Shown: positions 37,101 through 41,811, numbered from the stretch's first letter. The stretch is DNA of 64,000 nt from Elusimicrobiota bacterium (GCA_016182905.1 JACPFR010000009.1:1-64000); one strand, 5' to 3'. The notes: generated by a model from the letters alone, not told the origin. Program-made: numbers and translations.

Positions 37101-39103
37101 GCCGAAGGCGGAACCTGCTCCGAGGCGGCCGGCGTCGCCTCCATGACCGGCAACGGGAGGGACATTTCGCGGGAATCATTCCTCGAGTCGTAGCCGTAGA
37201 CCTTGAAGCCGCCCTTGCCGAGCGCGACGATCTCGGCGCGCACCGGCTTGAAGCCGGGCTCCTTCACGGCGAGCGCCGCGAGGCGCGCCTCGAGCTCCAC
37301 GGCGGACAGCTCCTCGGGGTGGATCATCGCGGGGCGCTCGGCGCCGCCGAACCTGCGGGCTTCGACGCCGTCCGGGCCGTAGGTCAGGATCTGCTTCTTG
37401 GCGGGAGCGTGGAAGGCGAAGACCCAGCGCGGGCCGGCGCTCCGGAGGTCGACGCCGACGCGCATCAGGCGGACGTTGCCCGCCCGGGCCCGGGCGGAGG
37501 AGTGAGCGCGGGACTGCGCCGCCGCGAGGCCGTCGAAGCGGGACGGAGGAGCGCGCGACGGACCGGCCTCCTCGGGCTCGGCGGCCGGAGGGACCTCGTC
37601 AGCCGGGGCCGGGACGACGGCGGGCTTCGCCGCGCGGCGGCCGATCCACCAGCTGGCGCCGGAGACGAGGACGTAGGCGGCGTTGAGGGCGGCGTACAGG
37701 CCGTACTGGGCGGCCTGGGGCGAGCCGGGCTCGGCGATCCAGGCCAGGTGTCCGGTCCACACCACGAAGCCGAGGGAGGCGAGCAGGAACAGCAAAGAGA
37801 ACCCGGGGGTGAAGCCGCGCGGCGCGCGCCCGCGGACGATGGAGATGATGTCGGGCAAGAAGAGCAGGAAGAACGCGCCGCCGGTGGCGGCCATGATGCC
37901 GAAGGTCACGTTGGCGACCGCGGCCGCGCCGAACGCCGCCGCCAGAGCCGCCGGGACCACCGCGACGGCGCCGTAGTACAGCGCCGCGGCCGCGGCCAAG
38001 GCGACGATCGAGGTCACGACGGTCGCGACGGCCGATTTCTTCCCGCTCAGGACGCCCGCGTCGCCGGCGGCCTTCTTGCCCCACTTCGCCGCGGGCCAGG
38101 CCAGCAGCATGGCGGCGGCGGCGAAGGTGTTCTGTATCCCCCAGAACGGCATGCCGGCCACGGTCGCGTTGACGAGGCCGAGGGCCAGGCTCGCGGTGAC
38201 GAGGATGCCCGCGCGCCACGCCGGCACCGCGACCTTGCCGCCCTTGATCGCCTTGTACACCTCGGGGATCGGGAACACGAACGCCAGCGCGTTGCCGATC
38301 CAATACCCCGCCTGGCCCAGGTACTGGCCGAAGGCCGCGAGGCCGGCGCCCGACGCGTCGACCGGGGGCAGCGCCCCGGCGGCGTGCGTACCCTTGTTGG
38401 GCAGGACGAGCGCGCCGCCGACGGCGAGGGAGGCCGCGGCCAGCCCGAGGCGACGCTTCCAGCTCTTCGTCTCGGGAGCGGCGGCGACGACGGGGGCGGC
38501 GACGGCGGGGGCGGCGCCGGAGACCGAGGCGCCGGCCTCGCCGTGGAGGCGGCGGAACGCGGCGTCGGCGAAATCCTTCGCGTCGCCGGCGGTGGCCTCG
38601 GAGGGGAGCGCGGCGGCGTCGGCGGAGAGCGCGGCGGCGTCGGCGGGCTTGGCCGGGGTCTTCGCCGCGCCGGGCGCCGCGGGCCGGTCAGGAGAGACTG
38701 GAGCCGGGCCGGCGACGAGGGCCTTGAGCGCCGCGAGCGGGCCGGTGCGCGCGACCGGCGCGGCGGGCACGGCCGGCGCCGGGAGCATCGACGGGCTCGC
38801 CAGGGCCGGCAAGGCGCGCGCGTGACCGCCGAGCGCCGGGGCCGATGGCGCGAGCGAGGGCGCCGAGAGCGCCGACAGGGACGGCGTCAGCGAGGCGTTG
38901 AACGCCGAGGGAGAGAGCGGGGAGAGGACTTTCGGCAGCGCCAGCGCGCCGGCTTCACCGGCGTAGCCCGGCGCCTTGGCCTGGCCCGAGATCGCCCGGA
39001 TCTCCTGAGCGTAGATGGGGCCGGACCCGGACAGCACAAGGGCGGCCGCGAGGGCGGTCGCCGTGATTTTCCGTCCCAATAAGCGCAGGGAGCGAGGGGT
39101 CAC
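22163..39103 (-). CDS. Giant 5,646-aa exported envelope protein with TolC-like and membrane domains
   Basis: A single uninterrupted frame from GTG 39103. Order of parts (rough residues): signal peptide ending at PIYAQ (1-33); Ala/Pro-rich linker (35-210); a multi-helix membrane block resembling PQ-loop/SWEET repeats, with FPIPEVYKAIKGGK and FLPDIISIVRGR (225-505). Three tandem repeats of about 130 residues follow, carrying DPRSHWIF and ELTVWTKR (520-655, 760-890, 920-1050). Next come a Pro-rich spacer, a second membrane block (1330-1475), long coiled coils (1600-2800), a beta-rich, barrel-like part (2885-3200) and two TolC/outer-membrane-efflux-like helical repeats (about 3400-3930). More helical and coiled-coil sequence leads to a C-terminal membrane segment with a basic tail (5610-5640). 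It probably spans the envelope. The function is unknown. The gene stands alone between a repeat and a transposase-like gene. Confidence 0.85.
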   Translation of the reverse strand: MTPRSLRLLGRKITATALAAALVLSGSGPIYAQEIRAISGQAKAPGYAGEAGALALPKVLSPLSPSAFNASLTPSLSALSAPSLAPSAPALGGHARALPALASPSMLPAPAVPAAPVARTGPLAALKALVAGPAPVSPDRPAAPGAAKTPAKPADAAALSADAAALPSEATAGDAKDFADAAFRRLHGEAGASVSGAAPAVAAPVVAAAPETKSWKRRLGLAAASLAVGGALVLPNKGTHAAGALPPVDASGAGLAAFGQYLGQAGYWIGNALAFVFPIPEVYKAIKGGKVAVPAWRAGILVTASLALGLVNATVAGMPFWGIQNTFAAAAMLLAWPAAKWGKKAAGDAGVLSGKKSAVATVVTSIVALAAAAALYYGAVAVVPAALAAAFGAAAVANVTFGIMAATGGAFFLLFLPDIISIVRGRAPRGFTPGFSLLFLLASLGFVVWTGHLAWIAEPGSPQAAQYGLYAALNAAYVLVSGASWWIGRRAAKPAVVPAPADEVPPAAEPEEAGPSRAPPSRFDGLAAAQSRAHSSARARAGNVRLMRVGVDLRSAGPRWVFAFHAPAKKQILTYGPDGVEARRFGGAERPAMIHPEELSAVELEARLAALAVKEPGFKPVRAEIVALGKGGFKVYGYDSRNDSREMSLPLPVMEATPAASEQVPPSAEPPADSPSANPEQPSTTAAPEPVVEAPAAEAPAAEAPAAKDDGQVDEYGPVHDEFPGLPRGRVPMAVPPAAELPAVQEQAATTAGEPALPRSWKRFPAEAREATSAAMLAAKAEAQSRARALAPDARLVSVAINLSDPRSHWIFIFRSDKRNEELTVWTKRVAVRKLGFRPTKAPTLWDTRLGSVGPLDRAYAALKKANPRFRPVRVEVDPAWTGAASYRFLDAFGRAAFVGADGKPVFDAPALPVSADAKPPKSFESLPEDARGADGKSLLALKAQAQARARALAPDARLVKAAINLDDPRSHWIFVFRSDKSRTELTVWTKRIETKRLRPGTRRIPTLNDARLAKVAPVAAAYAALKAAKPGLKPVRLELIPTWKGDADWSFKDSRGRGTAVAAAAQPAAPAPKPELPDERGPPAPTDPAPPETTQPAPAPPATPAPEIPKPEIPKPEEPSFPGPRVAPKHIHEDFLGFRAVKGVRHDPTLKPLLKIESIDQVIDRISRQFNIKRERVIELGVKYRLNEFSPLESWIGVYDRLQAANRDQFKRYDSKKYSGWKSFRELADKTYAPGWKGALQRALEFHKHFIGAAVRFPYHLFDMFLFGYFRQAISFEFRHSTEDFMALSDKEDFAEQWLESSMRKDAFDGAGMLAGLKAKAWFRGVNRWFIVPLAAPLTTFLARRLTLAIMSAVAMGLLGAFAPVLPLSFALTSIPVLGPAIVAVLNGLPVAVAAVPFIGDALAPVVGAAVAALAKDLILGPLLNTLILSTLLTFPAAARERIAKLRDDAPLASLPVKGLIVAVLGAAVSWEFWRANLKSFLGLVTVGAEIEGIMTYAGAIDSVIDPGVKAVTGRELHLFHNIGAAVERPEGDSPIPFGGAITWGNTLLYKLQALAGFNISDAVMRTTLMAKGAAFGESAVDLPLAMLSAQGAIAAASERTPEQAKGLPFDPDLWKLPMDQVTARIKELAGAAGGLDAEIAAVKEHRTKLLAELGDKKAQLERLRKLSRPVTDAQRAEYERLLAELATKSDEVEVREKLAERRDLLTPPSDADALARLEALQKEFSGLTPPPDRNGYWEDLAAQDASMKALSQRLADYAEGRAAPAPPGVASTLSAETRDRIAKLVGEIEVLRVEAKGEVAQRDAASQLLASSNRVRNAALRERRDGKDMLRFHTDMAKLASVMDLALSLNEINAAQTAIKQMMDLLEAKRAKIAASRAQNQQNQGGADQNAGNTAQWRDEINKDIASDDKTLRDLADSEAKAGMVATTLGSFQTDMRAFIDGINAQDRGQSADAATEYQRRIDLLPRIKEWRTNGGNPNDPDAFSLKKFNDNLAEVNDNITKAQAGLSRIGTMPLEYAGVLVIEVPGPTVSVNNPTPEQTRQILADRKVYWQGKKADFGSSLATVDRMLDGGNTRTVIDEFGDPHPESLPRWKSQSQTEISDARAALGAHLTRLDANAASINRVAGSNIPMLSGLGLVQLQDAIKNYGDSLRAVRFPEGDSVAGHAAMMDLVNSAKLTPHAAREIIRWAKADATVTAIDDATTNVLPKARTGLQGVVTMLDQVLADVDADLVFVNTGAGGGQALIDRKTALLRDKIIPALQGAKSMLVDTLIPYQQKSIDQVAATDSDYFKLYDSKKTVITEAVKLNDRTIPWAFATFGAADGNQNEALNKIGEWRHKLQKNLDGYDDAEGHHKGIHEFQVEMANRKDANFTGTEVVYGETQPFSLPKKIAQYTAERAQRAEQINVQDAQINEIIGKIETVSKGKFVMSQYRLPVGVTPDAAGVARVQAAVDAEAIQKLVDRLKAVADEAQAGAASIDLGGSGGDGTVPSGTQPAITVSENQQISLLALEAAKRLVPSSLNQPDSAPAAYAIARLLYSDTVIKAANDGLTVQVPAAERFLTRVSSVLGDAIADIPKDEAYASSNGTSETGEQVLARKIRVFSSIDAVLVEGMDFFRLKQTWNRDRFGSVDSVQNYYDSLHDIYSGGQTANDNEVEALDTMQEALRKTMTDLEEKRVKISAWLSQLNPREKSALNNVSEDISKIMDKTRAVLESNIDWHRLQDQLGRSREILQSQLTQIDDKQNELAAILAKDEVQGQLPPELVRRIEALRLGRGGWANDGTKTDPASLVIRKSEYGAFVDALLGLVTQGAQSSAMEVAAIKEDLLRNPQGLASLIPNSKVLEFGDTADGFYLVYQSKFAVPHGLDTSSWVTLGNIGKVFGSNVSVSGYQLASPPSSNGENAPYGDKGVEVQVETLQGKNWVNYLNVDMHRFAFDIPADNSVKTGAGESRMMIFDDFAVMLFGDKLYVGLAGFADGAVTDTKDKPYYYGGNLKSSLKLTEVMKLNFEQRALFAQDPRKFLQEVNLDFTGYDPDLNRDFTITAEGEKKNYFRTQVGPQFDLNRLMNPDGGGDTFTLDLYWAKTSGTDDINQQLGGVSILKGFSLKNDEGKTWMRIDNRLTGEMGQKQNEIGDRLSVSFPDQGLVVSAEGKIIGGASTYFGEISKKMNDHSNIALSYGSQYVGMNNRLSITMNTSFTLAELWQKVSDNSAQNLRGGETLKAYNRELGDFFAGDEAKASRTAMDLQKVFEQDVARKLVTQDIGNLTREIQELRRAGAFMENSRVRGMVGFVSNSVSNDLAERAVGGGFTVGTYTEMSLTKTQKQLIESKAQILYREGLRLQDRMLALTKDWQASVVEVAEAQWALKIADFAVKNAPSETSRREAAVRLNDAESRLHQAVLRYNALTGRDPQSPPPFQDLNSEDLRRMLGNIRRLIASPDRLGTILGSLDEESLKRSVGEDPFNLIDWIPWVDRLTAGFGVQFQDMMANQALTLGASVRLPIYDPASKSSDKAYALESQAVQAEMRQAYAERTLAGQAALEQSRVWDASARAVEPNVPAAARALSDAIRAYRNGLIPPEKLSAAFSNWNWYMSSTLESMSRAELLRAQAGVVAPFERPTRSGATAPLRLYSIDDAFAAASANSNNLFEIAKRQEAAEEMARAADHRVQKAWLDVNVGMGLTAQGVGWLPSIGITGIPVTPVLGFELKPEEMRELQVKEHTQQAEYYDALKTRVESGLAVQFYQNMVVLRSAESRLAVYDGRLLPELEAAAAAGGAEAQRRYDQAKVAREAAALDFAKARETINFLLGRPANARVEAAIDERQALEALSRLLAAKDPVGTQRRILQARVSTAKAVEDLVDKNLKVELLQLEPVSLVVRSLGRLMGALTDAPIYNTELAAAARIQTLTEERERDAYDGRRDAEASKLSLRLNAARDELRAIRGTDAASLLEKSRLSSVIFTLQAALLSLGVDPDKGAASGAGTLPKSWPELTRRLAESEQTLTTVAPEDRIDLLTPDNLKHRSAAFMRYYFAKQTLGHEPIDRNFVEGWIELRLSDPGTPPEVLLRLAELRTAKADRLYRDALVGAAARADILAAQFEGDARLLRFIDREIRGRDASVAPMQLDEVRASLVSRLAVQRQQLVARLGLPPETALDDLLRLVPEDAVPSADLRDLAGRLIGDIRARQIDSIRRTLFDGGTPASWGNEDGIMGQIKANTIAERMSYKGFTPVATFGYFRGTPIGGGFIEAPDPREIEAGLEKVMGEVLRKEMQSSGRLQELTLRLHSLMVRVEDGAKGLEARRKLIESAERDLRARAELSGTGSAEYKAAQDALIAAWDGFARQMTATKADFITLVTELEALGEGSAGSLRPLAQPDVPEARVVNDPKDQLLDYWAGRYADPSFEEGLDALFARMGAAVPAAVRARILKDAALYRTALADAKALDSNDYSSAEKFDRLIKVDVEGKRLDLRAGLQDALRGVGLLDPASNPVAAEFLAFMRGDLAEASKAFSLDRGRKVAVDRALSETYWRAHQPSDAEAATFARLDKLHAAMEDARDRLLTSYLADSGDGAEKFVLKDLELDAYLKAQGAFDRELARALGAKPSPTVVRALDGLYGIKESLDRGVARAKHGRGMAALDALISLEESRLRAARWTRQTPARIDPIAEALSRLKETRERWTSGKVGADFQALYAVTFVGADGRRTWTVKEWLSAADVEASLVRAGQTPRGTPGEIVERLNPATGKMGYYIDVPRVGTGRYEVIGGADAADAARRAADTKYADNRAVADLQALMGTKDADFVSLGGAGKKPEAWSFAAIFGAGGKHSEGRVFFFEAPVNGKPAKALHPLEALSRQPEEVVMKLYAGDKPLSRDRFPNLRSLEASEEAAAFMTLTVSPQGAERLAENARRLEASERRRGWIEVKLNSFGFARDEKGQVAQLYRTKDDFEAQWKAYDNAERDLKAAERDFATAQAEEAARTTEAEAAKSSADGQSRSYQNAQLRLRAALRQAMLAQGLDERASSFKPELDRRVAEPKLSKLPTAKDGALQDEIGKAHDAYSGEIKAMDAAAKAFTEATSKLKLAHARAVNAETALKDAKLTLTRGGAREKPGTWTLHRSADLNLGLDADKKVVRVAAAAARGPKALDEAVAADGRSAPVERTLSGSLLAAVVDADGRLVRDYASEQSVDDAFKGWNLISYRAGGDKIGADGDEAMTKVRFSHYEEAGLPVLLGENYLIERLDGAKSALWKAKHWSYLPFNWGNILLEIPRGVAGIPAEFAGRNPSQHHYLGRAYMYKTEGGTTENHGFFRSVLGAVDVLNLLPDPADRFFDPSQFPDKVRIDSAVRPGEGLWDKKMTVEEGDVMAGRTPNRAGDKIADRDLKVHLGRQSLQRQATHAAEDLEAARVRTLSRFHGGVEQITLETRRGRDGWYQESKRTAALGPEAVSRRLAEGTIAADPRSGGSADESRGGDVVTSATPGHLFVDAVEQRVRIRPGADAFGRQADALEGYGERVAERGRTVEADRAALERALADATAKVDGTLAERGQARAEQETLRRSWSRLAQRIGEQLELEKRIASLEAGIKALEGRIAFWDRYLRLLEEARANPSDPNDPDHPRPPYGPNPMFWAWMLALAFLGALASALWHWLRRSSPPPSAPAV
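28230..28255. repeat. 11-bp perfect hairpin inside the giant gene
   Basis: CGAAGCGGCGC and GCGCCGCTTCG pair around a CGTT loop. It encodes the short segment SGATAPLRL at the junction between the two TolC-like repeats. It looks like an in-frame palindromic insertion, but codon bias alone could contribute. Confidence 0.5.
37071..37115. repeat. Two GAA-loop hairpins in the Pro/Ala/Glu linker of the giant gene
   Basis: TTCGCC-GAA-GGCGAA (37071-37085) and GGTTCCGCC-GAA-GGCGGAACC (37095-37115) lie side by side in the linker between the first and second tandem repeats. Beside them is a 15-bp unit repeated three times, encoding AEAPA. Confidence 0.55.
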
Positions 39104-39112
39104 TTCCTATAG

Positions 39113-39118
39113 CTTATA
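39113..39118 (-). promoter_or_regulatory. -10 box (TATAAG) 9 bases before the giant gene
   Basis: TATAAG on the minus strand ends 9 bases before GTG 39103. CTGACA lies 15 bases farther upstream (39139-39134), a short spacing for a -35 box. TATAGG nearer the start is an alternative. Confidence 0.4.
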
Positions 39119-39175
39119 CCCACTTCCCCGTATTGTCAGCCCCTCGGGGGCCTAAAAGGGGCCTATTTTATGGCC

Positions 39176-39203
39176 CAGGGGTCCTTGGGACTAAGGACCC
39201 CTG
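39176..39203. terminator. Hairpin downstream of the transposase-like gene
   Basis: CAGGGGTCCTT pairs with AAGGACCCCTG (11 bp, 6-base loop). It lies between the end of the transposase-like gene and the promoter of the giant gene, both on the minus strand, so it can insulate them. Confidence 0.5.
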
Positions 39204-39204
39204 A

Positions 39205-39218
39205 GTGCCAGGCTTTAA
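39205..39218. repeat. Left flanking repeat GTGCCAGGCTTTAA
   Basis: This matches the right copy at 40181-40195 in the same orientation and shares GTGCCAGGC with the arms of the inverted repeat at 14710-14787. A small TTAAG/CTTAA hairpin follows it. Together these suggest a REP-type boundary. Confidence 0.6.
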
Positions 39219-39244
39219 GTTCTTAACGAAAAATCGACGTTTTT

Positions 39245-40147
39245 TCAGTTCATCGACGGCGACCCGGTCTCCAGAGACCGGATCAGTTGGCTGATCGCGC
39301 TGGGGGTTCTCTGGAACAGGCGCGCCAATTCGGAGACGCCCATACGGGTCTCCTTCCAGACCCGGTGGATGGCCTCGCGGCGGACCGCGGAGACCTCCCG
39401 CCACTGCACCCGGCCGAGGATCTTCTCCTCGGTGAGGCCGTGGCGGCCGGCCACCTCGGCGATGATCTTGCGGGCGGCCTCGACGGGGACCGGGCGCGGC
39501 GCCGACGGGCGCTCGTTGTGGGCGGAGATCTTGCTGAGGAAGGCCTCCCCCCCGATGGCCACTCCGCCCATGACGGGCAAGGTCTGGTCGCCGGCGGTCT
39601 TCATGCGGTCCTTGATGTATTGAAGATACCGGACGGACTGCTTCAAACGGCCGTTGCCGAACTTGCGCAGCACCAGGTCGGAGTCGACGAGGGGCTCCTT
39701 GTGCTCGGCCTCGACGTAGGCCGCGCAGGAGGACCACTGGTAGCGCCAAGGCTTGTCCTTGAGGGCGTCGCGGACGCAGGCGAGGTGGACGTAGCGCGTC
39801 ATCTCGGCCAGGTGCGTGTCCTTGTCGACGATGTAGGCCTTGTAGCGGCCTTGGAACACGTGTCCGACGGCGTTGTGGGCCGCGTTGAAGTACTTCGTGT
39901 ACTGGGTGTTGAAGCCCTGCATCACGGCGGAGAGGTTGGCCTGGGAGGTCTCGATGAGGAGATTGACGGAGTTGCCGAGAAGGCTGTAGGCGAACACCTC
40001 GAGGCCGTGGCGCTCCTTGTACTGCTTGAGCAAAGCGAGGAACTGCCGGCGGTCCTGGTTCGAGAGGAAGAGGTCCTGGCGGTTGTTGCCCTGCAGGATC
40101 ACGAGGTAGCAGGCGCCGGGGTACTGGATTCGTTTAGGTCGTCCCAT
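39245..40147 (-). CDS. REP-associated Y1 transposase homologue, HUH motif lost
   Basis: A 300-aa protein of the TnpA-REP (RAYT) family. The N-terminal Y1 fold is clear: YPGACYLVILQGNNRQDLFL, then YSLLGNSVNLLIET and GHVFQGRYKAYIVDKDTHL, then RYVHLACVRDALK. The normal metal-binding stretch reads NHVHLL; here it is NSVNLL, so both His (positions 60 and 62) are replaced and strand cleavage is unlikely. The conserved Tyr of GRYKA is kept. The C-terminal 80 residues are a DnaA-like helix-turn-helix (AARKIIAEVAGRHGLTEEKIL, then MGVSELARLFQRTPSAISQL). It may be a domesticated DNA-binding protein. GTGCCAGGCTTT repeats flank the gene. An extended -10 TGCTAGTAT lies 9 bases upstream. Confidence 0.85.
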   Translation of the reverse strand: MGRPKRIQYPGACYLVILQGNNRQDLFLSNQDRRQFLALLKQYKERHGLEVFAYSLLGNSVNLLIETSQANLSAVMQGFNTQYTKYFNAAHNAVGHVFQGRYKAYIVDKDTHLAEMTRYVHLACVRDALKDKPWRYQWSSCAAYVEAEHKEPLVDSDLVLRKFGNGRLKQSVRYLQYIKDRMKTAGDQTLPVMGGVAIGGEAFLSKISAHNERPSAPRPVPVEAARKIIAEVAGRHGLTEEKILGRVQWREVSAVRREAIHRVWKETRMGVSELARLFQRTPSAISQLIRSLETGSPSMN

Positions 40148-40156
40148 AGTGGCAAC

Positions 40157-40165
40157 ATACTAGCA
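40157..40165 (-). promoter_or_regulatory. Extended -10 box (TGCTAGTAT) of the transposase-like gene
   Basis: TGnTAGTAT on the minus strand ends 9 bases before ATG 40147. No -35 box is recognised at 17 bases upstream. Confidence 0.45.
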
Positions 40166-40180
40166 TAATTCGCATGACTA

Positions 40181-40195
40181 GTGCCAGGCTTTTAA
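40181..40195. repeat. Right flanking repeat GTGCCAGGCTTTTAA
   Basis: Direct copy of the left repeat (39205-39218), with one extra T. The two copies bound a 991-bp segment containing only the transposase-like gene. Confidence 0.6.
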
Positions 40196-40206
40196 TGGTT
40201 AGGAGT

Positions 40207-40226
40207 CGCTCCCATCGATGGGAGCG
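40207..40226. repeat. Perfect 20-bp palindrome upstream of the HNH gene
   Basis: CGCTCCCATC followed by its exact complement. It lies about 60 bases before the HNH start codon, so it could be an operator or a short hairpin. Confidence 0.5.
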
Positions 40227-40284
40227 ATGGTCGGGCATGCAACTTTTCGGCGCCTCGATCGTATGGTAAGCGGGGAGGTGCGAA

Positions 40285-41514
40285 ATGAATACCATCGCGG
40301 AACGCCGCGCCGAGCGCGCGCGGTGGAGCGACGAGAGGCTCACCGCCGAGCTCGCGAACGCCGCCGCCGGCGCGCGCCGCTCGCTCGTCGAGCTCCTGCT
40401 CGACCTCGTCGAATTCGACCGCCGCTCCCTGAGCCAGAAGGGCGCTTACCACACGTTGTTCGATTACTGCACCCGCAGGCTCGGCTACTCGTCGTCGGAG
40501 GCCGGACGCAGGATCGCGGTGGCGCGCAAGAGCGAGAAGTTCCCCCTCCTGCTTGAGATGATCGAGCGCGGCGAGCTGCATTTGAGCGGAGCCGCCATGC
40601 TCGCCGGGCTTCTGACGGCGGAGAACCACGCGGAGGTCCTGCGGCGGGCGAAAGGCCGCACCCAAGACGAGATCGCGCGCCTCGTCGCGGCCCTGGCGCC
40701 CAAGCCGGCGCCGCGCGACCGCATCCGCGCGCTGAGCGCGCCGCCCGAAGCCGCCGGGCTGAGTTCGCCGTCGGCGGCCGCGTCACCCCCCGCCGCGCCC
40801 GTTCCCCCGCCCGTCTCCGTGCCCGTCTCCGCGCCCGTCTCCACGCCCGTCTCCGTGCCCGTCTCCGCGCCCGTCTCCACGCCCGTCTCCACGCCCGTCT
40901 CCGTCGCGCCCATGCCCGCCAGTCCCGCCGCAATCTCAGCGGATCTTTTTCCGACTCCGGAACCCCTTCCCACCCAACCAGCATCCCCTCCGGCGCCGCC
41001 CGCGGCGGCCGGGGTCCCCGTCGAGCCCAAGCCGCGAGAACCCTTGTTGGAGGAGCTGTTCCTCGTCAGCTTTCCCGCGACGCTCGAGACGCGAACCTTG
41101 ATCGACCGGGCGAAGGAGGTGCTGCGCCACCGTTTCCCCAAGGCGGAACTCGACAAGATCTTCAATCTCGCCCTCAAGACCTTGCTCGCGCGCGTCGACA
41201 GGGACCTGCGCAAGCCGCCCCGGGCCGCTCGCGCGGCGCCCGGCCCGAAGCGCGGCCGCTACATCCCCGAAGAGGTCAAACAGAAGGCCTGGGAGCGCGA
41301 CGGCGGCCGCTGCGCTTACGCCGCACCGGACGGGACACGGTGCGCGTCTCGCGCCTGGCTCGAGTTCGACCATAAGCTCCCCTACGCGCTCGGCGGCAGC
41401 TCCGTCGACGGCGCCAACATCCGGGTTTACTGCCGGGCCCACAACGCCTGGGCGGCGAAGCAGGTCTTCGGGCCGAGGCAAGGAGGAAAAATGAATCCCC
41501 CCGACACCTCGTAA
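40285..41514 (+). CDS. HNH endonuclease-domain protein (DUF222-like N-terminus)
   Basis: A 409-aa protein. The N-terminal helical part (about 1-150) has the GYSSSEAGRRIAVARKSEKFP and ELHLSGAAMLAGLLT blocks of the DUF222/13E12-type HNH family. The linker (170-260) is Pro/Ser/Ala-rich, with eight PVS(V/A/T) units encoded by a 12-bp DNA repeat. The C-terminal HNH domain runs from YIPEEVKQKAWERDGGRC to LEFDHKLPYALGGSS and YCRAHN, keeping the metal-binding His residues. GGGGAGG lies 8 bases before ATG 40285, a rare clear ribosome-binding site here. Members are often found in several copies per genome next to mobile elements. Whether it homes or acts in defence is unknown. Confidence 0.85.
   Translation: MNTIAERRAERARWSDERLTAELANAAAGARRSLVELLLDLVEFDRRSLSQKGAYHTLFDYCTRRLGYSSSEAGRRIAVARKSEKFPLLLEMIERGELHLSGAAMLAGLLTAENHAEVLRRAKGRTQDEIARLVAALAPKPAPRDRIRALSAPPEAAGLSSPSAAASPPAAPVPPPVSVPVSAPVSTPVSVPVSAPVSTPVSTPVSVAPMPASPAAISADLFPTPEPLPTQPASPPAPPAAAGVPVEPKPREPLLEELFLVSFPATLETRTLIDRAKEVLRHRFPKAELDKIFNLALKTLLARVDRDLRKPPRAARAAPGPKRGRYIPEEVKQKAWERDGGRCAYAAPDGTRCASRAWLEFDHKLPYALGGSSVDGANIRVYCRAHNAWAAKQVFGPRQGGKMNPPDTS
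40810..40905. repeat. 12-bp minisatellite (eight units) in the HNH gene
   Basis: Eight tandem copies of CCCGTCTCC followed by GTG, GCG, ACG or GTC encode PVS(V/A/T). The unit is a multiple of three, so length changes stay in frame. Confidence 0.85.
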
Positions 41515-41522
41515 GAACACGC

Positions 41523-41537
41523 CGGGCAACGCCCGGA
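41523..41537 (+). terminator. Short hairpin after the HNH gene
   Basis: CCGGGC and GCCCGG pair around a 3-base loop just after the HNH stop. No strong U-tract follows. A second hairpin (CTCCCG/CGGGAG, about 41627-41642) lies on the side of the convergent small peptide gene. Confidence 0.35.
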
Positions 41538-41658
41538 GTCTTCCCGGTCCATTTCACTCCGCGCGCAGGGCGTGTTCGTCACCGGCGGCGCTATGGAACC
41601 CCTATGCCCAAAGACCGATCTGCTCCCGCAAACGGGAGGGTCGGGAGCGGGCAGCGAC

Positions 41659-41811
41659 TCACCACGCCTCTATGGCGGCGTACATGGCCTTTCTGGCGGC
41701 CATCCCGCCGGTAACGGCCCTCATGATCGAGGCCTTGGCCTCGTCCGGCGGCTTCGTCTCGGCGCGCACGGCCGCCGGAAGCAGTGCGGCGGCCAGAAGC
41801 AACCGCTTCAT
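41659..41811 (-). CDS. 50-aa exported peptide coupled to the lipoprotein
   Basis: Small gene starting at ATG 41811, which overlaps the stop of the lipoprotein gene (ATGA), so translation is coupled. The first 17 residues, MKRLLLAAALLPAAVRA, form a good signal peptide. The mature part of 33 residues (ETKPPDEAKASIMRAV, then TGGMAARKAMYAAIEAW) could form an amphipathic helix with a Trp end. No family is recognised. The signal peptide and overlap support it being real. Possible roles include a membrane-active peptide or a small partner of the lipoprotein. Confidence 0.6.
   Translation of the reverse strand: MKRLLLAAALLPAAVRAETKPPDEAKASIMRAVTGGMAARKAMYAAIEAW

Noticed and set aside
29597-39082. 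Open frame of over 3,100 codons antisense to the giant gene
   Set aside because: It is the mirror of a strongly GC-biased coding strand. The protein is Arg/Leu/Val/Gly-rich without motifs, while the minus-strand frame has a signal peptide and recognisable domains.
40810-40905. CRISPR-like tandem array
   Set aside because: Repeats are 12 bp with no spacers and code in frame for PVSx.
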